Below, piece after piece: positions 24,843 through 35,943 of a DNA stretch of 64,000 nt. The notes beneath the pieces were generated by a model. It saw only the letters and a list, made by a program, of their open reading frames with translations. It made no database searches and was not told the origin of the DNA. The translations under genes and the position numbers were made by a program. Each line of letters opens with the position of its first letter. Within the stretch, counting starts at the first letter, position 1. The stretch is from Carya illinoinensis (taxonomy: Eukaryota > Streptophyta > Magnoliopsida > Fagales > Juglandaceae): positions 30,306,864 to 30,370,863 of the forward strand of contig NC_056762.1 of NCBI RefSeq assembly GCF_018687715.1, read 5' to 3'.

Positions 24843-26489
24843 ATGCCGCCAAAAAGACAAAGGAGAAATGTGCCTCCTCCACTGAGTCCAAGTCCTGAAC
24901 CCATTGAGGACTCCCCACCTGAGGAGTCCGTTCCCGAAGATGAAGTTAACATTACAGAGAACGATGCACAGTCGACACCTACCGGTAAGGAATGTTTACG
25001 TTAATACTATATATAATCAAGATGTTTGTTTCAATAAATAATATATATAACCTTCAAAATTATACTATCATCTATTAGTTGATGAACAATTGGCTCGTCG
25101 CGGTCGTGGCTATACACGTGGCATCTCACTTGAGAAAAATCGAAGGCATGGTAAACTGAAAATCACAATTCCTAATAATTCCACTGGAGGAGTGAATGAT
25201 AGTGCAGCAGCGCTTTCCTCCTATATTGGCACAGTAATTCGAGCTTACGCTCCATTTTATGTGCGCTCCTGGAGAGATGTACCGAATGAGATTAAGGAAC
25301 ACATTCGGAGTCGTGTGCTGGTGAGTTTACTTATTATATCATTTTTTTCACCTACATTAGTTTATTATATTTTTAACATAATTAATTTATAATTAGGATG
25401 AATTTGACCTCGACTTTGGTGGTAGCGAGGATTTGAGAACTGTGAATGAGTTAATGGCTACACTATTCCGATGTTACAAGGGACGATGTCACGACCATTT
25501 CAAGAAATTTGAGACGTTTGAAGAGGCTGCACAGTCCCCTTTCCAGCAGATGAAATTAGACGACTGGATAAAGTGTTGTGATCTTTTTGCCTCTCCAGAA
25601 TATCAGGTATTCTAGATTGATTTTCTATAATTATTTACATTTATATTTGTTGTTTATATTATATATATGTACATATATTACAATTAACGGTGAGAATTAT
25701 TTTTGTAGCACTTAAGTTCTACAGATGCAAATAATAGATCTACTCTGACTATTCACCATCGTGCTGGTTCAAGATCATTCCATCGTCTTGCTGAAAAAAT
25801 GGTAATTAATAAACGCAATAATTCATATTTTTTCTTTTTATTCTTTTATATAAGTACTAATACTGTCTTTTTCAAATTGCTAATGTCGTTTTCTTAGAAA
25901 CGTGATGATCCTGAAAACTTTTCCCTCATTTATGTCTATGTTGCTGCTCACACTAATGAGCATAGTGAGTGGATGGATCCTGCAGCTGCAATTAATTATG
26001 TAAGCGGTGTTCCTTTTGTTGAATAAATTATGTAACACGTGATTAAATTATTTTTTATTTGTATTTCTTTTAATATGTTACTTATTGTGTGTTTTGATCT
26101 TTCAAACTGCAGGGAAAAATGATGGAGATGCAGTCAGCTTCTGGGGATTCCTCTCCTAGTGACTTGGACATTTTTCACAGGTGCTTGGGCCCAACTCTAG
26201 TATGGCAAGAGGTTTGGGACGATCTTTCAAGCATTCCGGTTCATCTTCCTCAACCTCATCGACATCACAAATTAATAATCTTACCAAAGATTTAGAAGCT
26301 GCACGACGCGAGAATGAGTATATGAGGTCTAGACAGCAAGAGTTGGAGTCCCTCTTAGAGCGACAGTCTCATTTAGAGACGCGTTTGCAGGACCAACAAA
26401 GAGAACAGGAGGAAAGAATCCGTAGTAAGGTCCAAGAGCAAGTGCAGCGGGAGATGATGCTGCAAATGGAGCGTGTTATGTCAGTGTAA
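24843..26489 (+). CDS. TNPA-like protein (Ptta/En/Spm family), nearly intact
   Basis: Six exons with consistent splice phases: 24843-24984, 25079-25320, 25397-25606, 25709-25801, 25898-25999 and 26113 to 26489. The N-terminus is Pro/Glu-rich. A basic RRGRGYTRG segment is followed by the conserved block with RSWRDVP and HIRSRVL, then HHRAGSRSFHRLA, as in the plant En/Spm transposase_24 family. The C-terminal coiled coil (26270-26480) suits a dimerising DNA-binding protein. One apparent frame change near 26175 separates the exon 6 start from the coiled-coil frame; either an indel or an unnoticed splice explains it. By analogy with TnpA it would bind the subterminal motifs (inference). Confidence 0.78.
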
Positions 26490-26639
26490 CAGAATTGTGC
26501 TGGGCGAGGAAAGAAAAAGAAATAAATTTTATTTCTGTATTACGTTTTTAACATCTAATTTGAAAACAGTTTCAAACAATATTGGTTGTGAAATATGTAC
26601 TGTAATGTGAAACAATTGGTTTGTTTATTAAGTGGATGA

Positions 26640-27317
26640 GTTTAGCATTTCTGATATGTACGTTCGAATGTAAATAAAATACGTTTCAACAGTATTAAAC
26701 GTTCGAAAATACGTTCAAACGTAACCATACAAAATAGTAACAAAACGTTCGAACGTTTAAACCCAAGTTAAAAAAACATTCGAATGTCAAAAAAGTTTAA
26801 CGTTCCAAACATCCGAACGTACACTTTACGTTCGAACTCTACTCTCTTAACATTTGAATTAACGTCCGAACGTCATGATACAAACGTTCGGACATTATTT
26901 CATTTTCGTTGGATTCGAGATTCGAACGTAACGTTCGCACGTATAAATGTTCGAACGTTTACATTATACGTCCGAACTATAATCAACAAACGTCACCTTT
27001 TCTCGTTCGGATGTCAACTCGTCTTTTTTACGTTCGAATGTATAATTTTACGTTCAAACGTTATATTCTATGATAAATTCTAACCGTCACAGAAAATAAT
27101 ACGTTCGAACGTTATTTCAAAAGGCACATCCCCAACCGTCACTAAAAATATTTTTAGTGACGCTTGTACAGTAAACTGTCACCAAATGTAATCCGTGACG
27201 CACATTACGTGACAGTTGTGGTGACGGTCAGAAACCGTCACCAAATATATTTCGTGACATTTTTTGCATTTCTTGTGACAGTTTCATCTGTCACTAAAAC
27301 CTATTTTTGTTGTAGTG
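26640..27317. repeat. CACTA right subterminal repeat array
   Basis: Many CGTTCGAACG variants (26650-27110) are followed by CCGTCAC/GTGACGG motifs up to the terminal repeat, the mirror image of the left end. Confidence 0.78.
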
Positions 27318-27411
27318 GCGCGCATGCATGCATGCATTAAAATATTTAGCAAATTAAAACCTTTTTCTTTTTCTTTTAATGTATAATTATTAATTACTTG
27401 ATATTATGTTG

Positions 27412-27455
<44 letters not shown>

Positions 27456-27471
27456 GCACACTTATGTAAAG

Positions 27472-27616
27472 AGATGGGCATTCGATCACTTATATTAGAA
27501 GGAGATGCTTTACATGAAGAAGTGAATAATTTTTCAATGAAGAATTCAGATTGGAGTCTGACAAGTTGGTTAATTGAGGGTATCAAAACTTTGCTCAATA
27601 CTTATGCCTTTTGGTA
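27472..27616 (+). pseudogene. RVT_3 (plant LINE RNase H-like) fragment
   Basis: A 48-residue frame contains LILEGDAL, NSDWSL and a long helix ending AFW before TAA. This resembles the second half of the RVT_3 RNase H-like domain common in plant LINE-derived proteins. It is too short to be functional and has no start context. The (TA)n tract 27414-27451 precedes it. Confidence 0.5.
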
Positions 27617-28293
27617 AGTTGTTCGTTAAAGAAGAGAAGTTAATCAAGTTTTTCATGTTCTTGCTCGGGAAACATTATCGCTACAAGATTGCCTAGATTA
27701 AGAATCATATATATATATATATATATATAGAAAGAAAAAGAAAAAGCCAGGTTTGAAATAGGTTTTATGCTGTAAGATTTCTCAAGCAATAGTGAAATTA
27801 AAGCTTTGACATGAATTCGTGGGCGTAAACATAACATATAGGTATATGAGTTTTGCTATATACAAGCACAGTCGCGTACTAATCTGTGTATCAATATTGA
27901 TTCATTCATATTTAAAATTTAAATTAATATTATTTTTAATAAAATCTATTTTTTAACCAATCACATCACATTGGTGCATAGATTAGTACACAAGTGTACT
28001 TGCAACTATATTTTTCCTAGGTATATATAACATGCACGACATGACAGGCACAGGCACAAGCCTAGATTTTTTTTTGATGAAGGCACAGGCCTAGATTGAC
28101 TATATGTACACACGTAAATATTTGGTCCTTTTTCTTTGACTTGATCATATAAACAAGAATAATGATACACAAAGCATGGAATTAGAAAACAACCAACTTG
28201 TCTATAAATCACATTAACTTCTCTCCACTTCTCCAAATTAACTTGTCATATTCAATAAAAGCTAAACCGAAGTTCCTTTCTATATACCCTAAC

Positions 28294-28335
<42 letters not shown>

Positions 28336-28424
28336 CGCTAAACTAAATACAGGGACAGAAAAACAGGGTGGCATTTCGGTGATTCCAACTCAACTCCAAG
28401 GTTATATGAGGAGTCTAGATTTGT
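27617..28424. other. Region downstream of the bHLH gene
   Basis: No coding frame supported. It includes a (TA)n tract near 27706-27729 and a GA/GC dinucleotide tract at 28298-28338, which lies in the presumed 3'UTR/downstream DNA of the bHLH gene. Confidence 0.45.
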
Positions 28425-30677
28425 TCAACATAAGGCAGTTTCGTCCTCAATTATTCTAAGCATGTGGTGAACTGCTTCAGCTATGTCATCTACTGAAGTG
28501 AGTCGGCATCCTTCTTCTACCTGCATTCAGAAACGTTTCAAAGTCTTAGCTGAAATAAATCTCCTTGATTTTTGAAAAATTAGGAGCAAAGGGATTACTT
28601 CCAAACATAGAAAACACCCCGAACTGATGTCAGGAAAAGACTCTCTCTCTCTCTCTCTCTCTCTCATTATTTAAATAAATAGAAAAACATGCTTTCGATG
28701 CCTTGTGACAATAATTGAAGACCACCATAAAAAAGTGTTGAAATGCTCCAACAAATACATGATTCTAGCTCGAAATAGACGTAAAAATGATCCCCATAAA
28801 CTTTCAAATGAGCTTTTACAGTTTTTTTTCTCTATTTTTTTTTTTAAAATAAAGCTCTTTGATTTTTTAAAAATTATGGGCACACAGACTAATGACCTTT
28901 TCGTTTAGGGACAAGCTGGACAAATTATATTTGTCTCTAAACAGCTATTAAATCCAAAAATTATGCTTTTATGAACAGCGGTGGAACTAGGAATTTTGCA
29001 AGTGATCACATACTATTTCCATGCGAATATTTACAGTAGTAACAAATAGTACTTGTCGTCCAATAAATTTACTTTCATTTAATTATTCTAAGTGCACCTT
29101 CATATATACTAATTTTCTCTAACGAGATTCAATTAGTACTCTATAAGAAATCATCATATTGAATGCTAGAAAAACATAACGTGGTAAGAAATTATTGTTA
29201 GCTTGTTATAATTTGATTCCATGTAATTAGTCATTTGCATATATGGTTGTAAAACTAAAGTATAAGGAAAGTATGCAATGAGCAATTGAAATCATCTATA
29301 GATATTTTGTTCATCCATATTATATGGTTATAGACGTCATAGTCATGATCATGACACAAGGGGCCTGAAACACTGCATGAGTTGACCCTTTTATTATAAT
29401 TTCCATATCTGAGCCCTTACTAAGGTCAGGGGCAGGGCCTATAACACTGGGTGGATCAGTCAAGTCAATGACAGATCACAAGATTCAGTGTTCAAGACGG
29501 GCAATTGGTCCGCTCCCTCGGCAGCTGTTTATGGCTCAATTTCTGATGTTTTGAGGACAGAGTAAAAACACATTGTGTCAGAAAGAAAAAGTATAGGCTC
29601 CTACGTATGTACCTTGGCGCTGATAGAGTAGAGGACCAAAGGTTCCATGGTGGTCACATTAAGGTGAAGGATGGAGAGGTAGAGTGTCTGAAAACCAGCA
29701 ACCAATTTTGAGATCTGTCTAGGGCTTCTTCGCGAGAGGATTCGAAGGCTTGCATGGGTTTCGATCAAAGTCACCTCGATATCGGCTATGGCAGCCTTGG
29801 TCTTCCATGCATAGTTGTTAGGGATCTGAGACCAGGTGTACTGTGGATACACAAAAAATTGTGCAAATGGGGGTCGCTGCTGCATGAGGAACTTGGGGGT
29901 TGTGGTCATGTCTTCGTTCAGGTCGCTTTCAACTACTCCTGGCTGTGGACGTTGGAGTTTCTGAACTTCAAGGGATTGCAGGAGTTGCTCAAGTTCCTTC
30001 ACAAATTCTATAGCACCGCCTACTATGGAGGCCTGGTCACCCTACACCAGCAAACGTTTCATATTAAGGGGTATGTACAAGAAATAATATGCTGGACTAA
30101 TGGAATATGACTTACAAAGTTAAACGTTGATATGGATGATGAAGAAACTGGAGAAACTGTACTTCAATCTCTGCGTATGTAAAAAATTATTTAACAGGCC
30201 TCTAATCCCGCATTACCACTTATATATATGCTGGCAGTACTACATCCAAGTTAATTTCTTCAGTTACTTTCAGGCTTTCAGCTAGACCGTACGTTCACGG
30301 CCTGATGCTTCCTTTCTCAAACAAACAAACACGTTCAAGAATAACAAAATCCATTGGTCGGAATACGGTGTAAAAAATGGCAACTTTCAGCATAACTTTC
30401 ACATGACTGGTCTCTGAATTTTGCTGCAATGGCCCACTTTACGGTTAACTTTTCCATATGAATAATTGCTCAGCTTCGAGTTCATTCAGTCCAACTTTTC
30501 AGAACTTTACCAAATTTCAAATTTTCTTCCAGGATTGAAAATCTAAGCAGCGAAGCTCTTGTTGATTATGTTGTGTCAAATAATAATGCAGCAAGAGTAA
30601 AATAAAGATTTCGACATAGAAGTAAACCATGGAAACCTTAAACTGAAATCCTCCATGGCAGTTCCATACATTTTCAG

Positions 30678-30759
<82 letters not shown>

Positions 30760-31178
30760 GAGAAAAGAAAGAATGGAAGACATACCCTTTGGGCATAGGA
30801 TTCAGGCATGAGGGAACGCATGACGACGAGGTGCTCATTCATCTGTTTCCGGCGGTTTCTTTCTACAGCAATGTGCGTCATCCTTTGTGTTTCAGCTTCT
30901 TCCTTGTTCTTGCATACCCTTGGCTTTCTCCTTCTCTTCTTCCTCCCTTGAGCAGCCAAATTCTGCCTCCGTTGGACAACGTCTGACCTGCCAGAGTGGC
31001 GCTTTTGGGTCATCAATGAAGAGTTCTCCAAAATACCACCTTGGTTTCGAGGCGTCATTACACTCTCCAATAAAACACCGGTCTCTGAAGAGTCATGGCT
31101 GCTATATGGGGTTGCAGAGACAGTATCGTAGATTATGAAGTTGAAAAGCTCGTTGGCAGAAAGAGCTTCTAAAGCCAT
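28425..31178 (-). CDS. bHLH71: bHLH transcription factor, bHLH71-like
   Basis: Exons (minus): 31178-30786, 30041-29613 and 28520-28425; 918 bases, 305 residues, all junctions GT/AG and in phase 0. The protein opens [19 protein letters not shown], as in Arabidopsis bHLH71 relatives. A basic region follows (KKRRRKPR, then [18 protein letters not shown]), with the His-Glu-Arg DNA-contact set of E-box binders. The helix-loop-helix is completed across intron 1 ([11 protein letters not shown] then VKELEQLL). The C-terminal half has the subgroup's ACT-like fold ([16 protein letters not shown] and LHLNVTT; final exon VEEG and [14 protein letters not shown]). Relatives partner SPEECHLESS/MUTE-type factors in stomatal or meristem programmes; the role here is inferred. 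It looks functional. Confidence 0.93.
28645..28664. repeat. CT tract in bHLH intron 2
   Basis: A (CT)n microsatellite inside the 1092-base second intron. Nothing else of note is seen in this intron apart from AT-rich DNA at 28850-29340. Confidence 0.6.
30681..30756. repeat. (GA)38 tract in bHLH intron 1
   Basis: 76 bases of uninterrupted GA on the plus strand, i.e. CT on the coding strand, starting only about 30 bases below the intron 1 donor. It is likely to be length-polymorphic. Confidence 0.9.
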
Positions 31179-31273
31179 TTTTAACCAACTGTTTTACCTA
31201 GTCTTTTCCTCCCCATCAAATGGATTTCAATTTCTGGCCCAGCACTGTTACAATTCCTGTCAAATACTACAAT

Positions 31274-31283
31274 CATTTTATAG
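31274..31283 (-). promoter_or_regulatory. TATA box of the bHLH gene
   Basis: CTATAAAATG on the minus strand about 95 bases upstream of the ATG. A short GA tract (31315-31330) lies just upstream. Confidence 0.55.
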
Positions 31284-32050
31284 CAGAACCCAGTTCTTCA
31301 ACTGATTTTTATTGGAGAGAGAGAGAGAGGGGTTAAACTATTCGGAGGGTAATGTGAAGTACTGAGGATAGGATACACGTGAAAGGGCAGTAAAGGAGTT
31401 GTGCTTTTTTGCTAAAGAAAGAGGTCTCTCTTTCATCATTTTATGGTTTTCATTCCCGATTTCATAGATGAAGACCGGCACAGTCTCTGCAATGGAGACG
31501 GTGTGGTGGGCCCAAATCTATATAGAAATATGCATACAAACAACAGAACAAGCTGCGCAAAAGCTACCCCTCACATTCAAATCTGCGTTGGGTTTTGCAG
31601 TAATTGACTGGCTCAAATACCCTAGATTCTCAAATACATAACTTAAGACAGAAACTATAAATAACGTCTGCTCGACAACGCATTGTACACTCTTACATGT
31701 CATGGCATTATTTAAATTTTGATGTTGGGAGCATTAGACTTTTATTTTTCTTAATCAAGGGCCGTTCAAAGTATGATTTGCAGGATGATCAGATGGTGGA
31801 CATTGTTGATGTAGCTATGAGAGCCGGTTTTATACAGTAACAGCAAGTACTACCCCTAGCTAGCTGGATAATCCTTGATCTGTTTAAAAAGCATATTAAC
31901 ATGAAAATTAGTGATTTGCTTAGCACTTAAGGAAAGACGTCGTTTTCACCACTGTTATGAAAACGAGTTATCCAGCTAAAAGGACGTACGAAACACTGAC
32001 CCAAAAATAAGGATCATAGGCATTGGATTGCGTTTGTTTTGTCTTCGTAG

Positions 32051-32086
<36 letters not shown>

Positions 32087-33180
32087 CGTCATGTAAAAGG
32101 AAGCTTTGCATGCCTACTACCTTCTAGGCAAAGAATTAGCAATTTCGTTATCACTAAGTGATCTATGCAAATAATTGAGATTGTCAATAATGCATATATT
32201 GCTTTAGATAAGTGAATTATTAGCTAAACAACAATTGTAGTGGTTACCTAAGATACACTCTCCACGCATGGGAATTATTATTTATGGTGAAATAATAATA
32301 ATAATAAAGATACACATTCTCTTTGTATAGCAGCTTATTGATGAGCTTGTATCTCTAGTCAAATATTAATTATTAGGCCTAGCTTCCTGTTTTGGTTTTT
32401 TGGCTGTATGTATGTGTATTGTATGTATGTGAGATAATCATAGGGCTATTTACATAATGGGAGAGAGCGAGAGAGTGTGTGTGTGTACAGTCAACAGTGT
32501 GTACACGTATATATATTTAGATATGTGTGTCATACGTAGGCCGTAAGAGAGGTACGTAGTCCAAGAATCCAAAGAGTGAACTCATGTGGCCTTATCTGGT
32601 GACGAGGACAAATGAAGGAGGGTGGTCGAATTTGGACCATGGTCCAAGCTGTCAGGCAATCTGCGGGGTAATCCACGTGGCTAGCTAGCTTTCTCATCAC
32701 CTTTCAGCTCTCGAAAATGTATTAAAGTATGTATAATAAATTATAACAGCAATTTACCACAAATCATATATACTCCATTTTCCAACTTTTGTTTTTTCCC
32801 TGATAATACTATTGGTTAATGCCTAATGGTTTCATGCTCCTTTTTCATATCCTTTCACCGTTCCACTCAGTAAAACAGTACAACTTATGGAAGGAAACTC
32901 CCCAGTATTGCATATCAAGATGTTTCACATATATAGGCCATTTACATTATAGCTTTCAGTATAAATATTGGAAATTGTCTAGCCTAAGATCATGCATAGA
33001 ATATATACAATTAGTGCAGATTTATAGGGATGCTAAAAGTACAATTTTAGCTGTTGTCAATGCATTGCTTAAGGCCGAGAGTTACATTGCACCTGTCATG
33101 GGAGATCATGTCCTTATTACGCCCCTTCAAGCACAAAGTGGAGGAACAAACGTTGAGCTTGTCTCAGAGGAATGAAAACC
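31284..33180. other. Upstream region of the bHLH gene
   Basis: Probable promoter and intergenic DNA. It contains a GT/GA tract (32460-32500), an ATA run (32290-32310) and a (TA)n tract at 32046-32082. A 118-codon plus-strand frame at 32819-33175 has no recognisable family and poor context, so it was not called as a gene. Confidence 0.4.
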
Positions 33181-33184
33181 GTGT

Positions 33185-33615
33185 AGACACATGTGGTTTG
33201 GTTAGCCCATCAGCCAGTTGGTCTTTGCTAGAAATGAACTAAACTTAAAGGGATTTTTGTTGAACTTTTTCTCTGACAAAATGATAATCAATTTCCACAT
33301 ACTTGGTACATATGAGCATAGAAGATGGGATTGGCAGTGAGGTGGGTAGCACCGATGTTGTCGCACTATAGAACCGGTTGTTGTGGAAGGAAGATACCTA
33401 GCTCTCGTAACAGTGATTGCAACCAAAGAGATTCTACTGTAGCATGGGCAATGGCTCGGTATTCGGCTTCAGTGCTAGAACGGTCCACCATTGGTTGTTT
33501 TCTAGAATTCCAATATATAAGATTACGACCCAAAAAGATACAAAATCCGGAGGTGGATTTGCGATTATTCAGGTAGATGGATAATTGAGTTCAAGTGCTC
33601 GGTCGAAGTAATAAG
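33185..33615 (-). pseudogene. Ty1/Copia RNase H relic
   Basis: On the minus strand, [20 protein letters not shown] and GATHLTANP are readable; these are classic Copia RNase H motifs. Several stops and at least one frame change break it. No LTRs were found around it, so it is an isolated fragment. Confidence 0.75.
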
Positions 33616-34530
33616 CAATTCCGCTAGCTTCTGATTTGTTTGCATATATATATATATATATATATGGGGATATGAAAATAACATTGCAGCTTACTCAAAA
33701 AAAAAAAAAAAAACTTCATGCAGCTTCGTGAGTACGAGAACAAGGGTCCGGTGCCATTCGGATCATGACATGCATCATTATGCATGGCGTCTGCAATCCT
33801 AATGTTTTATGGTATATATACCATCTTGGCATTAACAACCCAGGCCGGGGAATTTTCCATTATAAATTAAAATAAGAATAAGAAAAATAAATTAACACCA
33901 TGGTCATAACATTCTCTTTAGGCACACATTGTAGAGTTACGAACGTTAGCTTGGGCCCTTGGCCAGGCTCTAGCATCAATACATTATGAGTTAAAAAACA
34001 TGGTTGGTTGGCACTTGGCATGTGCATTGAAGAATTAATTGTAATCATTTTAATAATTTTCTTCTACAAATACAAACATACATACATCCATCTATACATA
34101 TTATGTAATATAGTATACATGCTACAATGATCTGATCTATGATTGTTCACCTGACCCGACCTGATTCAGGAAACTTCCGTTTAGCCGATTAATTGATCTG
34201 CCGATTACCCGATTTGAAACTGCTTTAGAAAGAAACAGGTATTCTGATCGGACTTGCTTTTATTTTAAAAAATAAAAATAAATAAACGCGTGTTTTGTTG
34301 TAGTGACCATTCAAAAAGTTTGGTTTCCATTATTTGCAAAAAAGAATGAGAATTTAATCTCTCGTTTCTATCTTGTTTGATCAGTATTATCAAATTATGT
34401 TTTGCATTAGTATTGTAATTCCAAGCATTTCTTCGAACACGTATGCTTTAAGCAAGAATTTTTCTCCTGGTAAAAATAAATGGTCATATCATTTCTTTGT
34501 GTAAATGGTAAAAATAAATGATCCTACTAA
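33616..34530. other. Intergenic DNA, no gene recognised
   Basis: Contains a (TA)n tract (33641-33665), a 17-base A run (about 33697-33714) and AT-rich DNA. No coding or structural signal was identified. Confidence 0.4.
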
Positions 34531-35507
34531 GAGCACTGACATTGGTCTCGGTAAAATGAATGAAACTTCAAAATTTGAATGGTTTGGAGGTTAAAACACT
34601 GGCATTGGATTCTGCAAACACTAAAAGTCAAGCTTTGAGCTACAGTAAATTTGGTTTTAACTTCATCTTTGAAGACTCACTGTTTACCATCTGTCCCATT
34701 ATTTTATTACAAAATCACTTCTTTCAACTGCTCTTTCCCTTTTCGTCCGTGATTCCGTTTCTTTCTCACCCTTTCTCTTCCTCTGCCTTTCTTCCTCCCA
34801 GATGTTTCTTTCGCCCGTGAATTCGAAAAAAAAATTCATTTCTCTTTCAATTTTTCCTCTCCATTTTCTCTCTTCCTTTTTTCTTTCTCTATCTTTCTCT
34901 CTTCCCTCTAGAGCCCGACACTCCCTCTCTCCCTTTCTCTCCATTTTTTATTTAGTTTTTGCTAAACCCAACCTCATAAACTCACCCTTCCCAATCTAAA
35001 TCACGCTTGAGGAGCATGAGTAAATCTTAGTGATGTCGTTCGAGTAAATCACTCTTGAGGGGTCGAGGAAATCACTGCCCAATCCAGGAAATCACTGCTT
35101 GAGGGTATTTTCTTGCATTTTTCTTGCATTTCTGTTCTGAATGACAAGGTTTCTCAGCTCCGAGCTAAATCGAGCACTTTTTCTAACCTTTCGATTTTCT
35201 TTTTACAAATTTCAGCGAAATGGACTCGTAGCAGCTTCAATTTTTGCATATACTACATCTTGGTGATCTAATTTAGGTATTTCATCTCTGTGTTTGATAG
35301 AGCAACATCAATTGAATGGTCTGAACATTAACTCTGAAATAGCGAGTAATCAATTGAATAGGTGCTAATTTCGCAATCTGGGTTAAGGGAACTGTTAATC
35401 ATATGGCCTCTTTGAATTTGTTGACCAAACCCTTGACTTAAAAGATCAAATTTTCAGCCGCTTTAATTAAAAAAAATCTGTATTAATTAGTTTTGTTGGA
35501 TTGTGTT

Positions 35508-35513
35508 AAAAGC

Positions 35514-35519
<6 letters not shown>
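35508..35519 (+). repeat. 12-bp direct repeat left of viral copy 2
   Basis: AAAAGCATAGTT, repeated exactly at 43055-43066. It looks like a target duplication around the insert. Confidence 0.75.
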
Positions 35520-35545
<26 letters not shown>

Positions 35546-35595
35546 AACAGAAAATAAATAATGGAAAATATAAGCAAATACTGAATATAAACAAG

Positions 35596-35601
35596 TTTAT
35601 T
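35596..35601 (-). terminator. Poly(A) signal of viral copy 2
   Basis: AATAAA on the minus strand, about 170 bases below the TATA box, the same spacing as in copy 1. Confidence 0.55.
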
Positions 35602-35764
35602 AAAATAAACAAGTTTAAACAAGATTACAGAAGAATATCTGGAGAGGTTAGGGATGAAGAAGAAGAGAAGGAAGGTGAGGGAGAAGAGAGGCTCTGGGCG
35701 TAGTACCTAGAGTCGAGGGAGAAGCTCTAAAAGAAGTTGTGTCCAATACTAAAATCAGGCATTC

Positions 35765-35773
35765 CTTTTATAG
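35765..35773 (-). promoter_or_regulatory. TATA box of viral copy 2 promoter
   Basis: CTATAAAAG on the minus strand, about 170 bases downstream of the end of ORF2 in the expected place for the pregenomic promoter. Confidence 0.6.
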
Positions 35774-35943
35774 AGCAAGGAAGCACTGTATACAATCATT
35801 AAAGTAGAGATACAGTGAAAGTAAAAGTAAATGGTACTGTACACAATCATGAGTAGAGGTACAGTAAATATGTCACCCATGATTGAACAGTGTATTCAAT
35901 CCCGTGAATCAAGGCAGCTGGCTGTCAGCTGAATAATGATGGA

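Larger units (their letters stand above)
8817..27317. mobile_element. CACTA (En/Spm) transposon, 18.5 kb, with nested viral insert
   Basis: The left end reads CACTACAATAAATATGG and the right end is the complement of CACTACAACAAAAATAGG; both continue into TTTTAGTGA. The flanking triplet GCG is duplicated (8814-8816 and 27318-27320), as expected for CACTA elements. Subterminal DNA carries repeats of the type GTGACGG/CCGTCAC plus palindromic CGTTCGAACG motifs. The coding content is a minus-strand Transposase_32-type ORF, a decayed TNP2 and a TNPA-like gene. A decayed caulimovirid of about 6.3 kb is inserted between the two halves, so the element itself was about 12 kb. TNP2 decay makes it non-autonomous now, although the ends look mobilisable. 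Confidence 0.93.

Noticed and set aside
29754..30110. Plus-strand frame of 118 codons
   Set aside because: It is the antisense shadow of bHLH exon 2, whose minus-strand reading is conserved.
30517..30783. Ser/Leu-repeat protein on the minus strand
   Set aside because: It is translation through the CT tract in bHLH intron 1.
32819..33175. 118-codon plus-strand frame upstream of the Copia relic
   Set aside because: Composition is unlike coding DNA and no family is recognisable.
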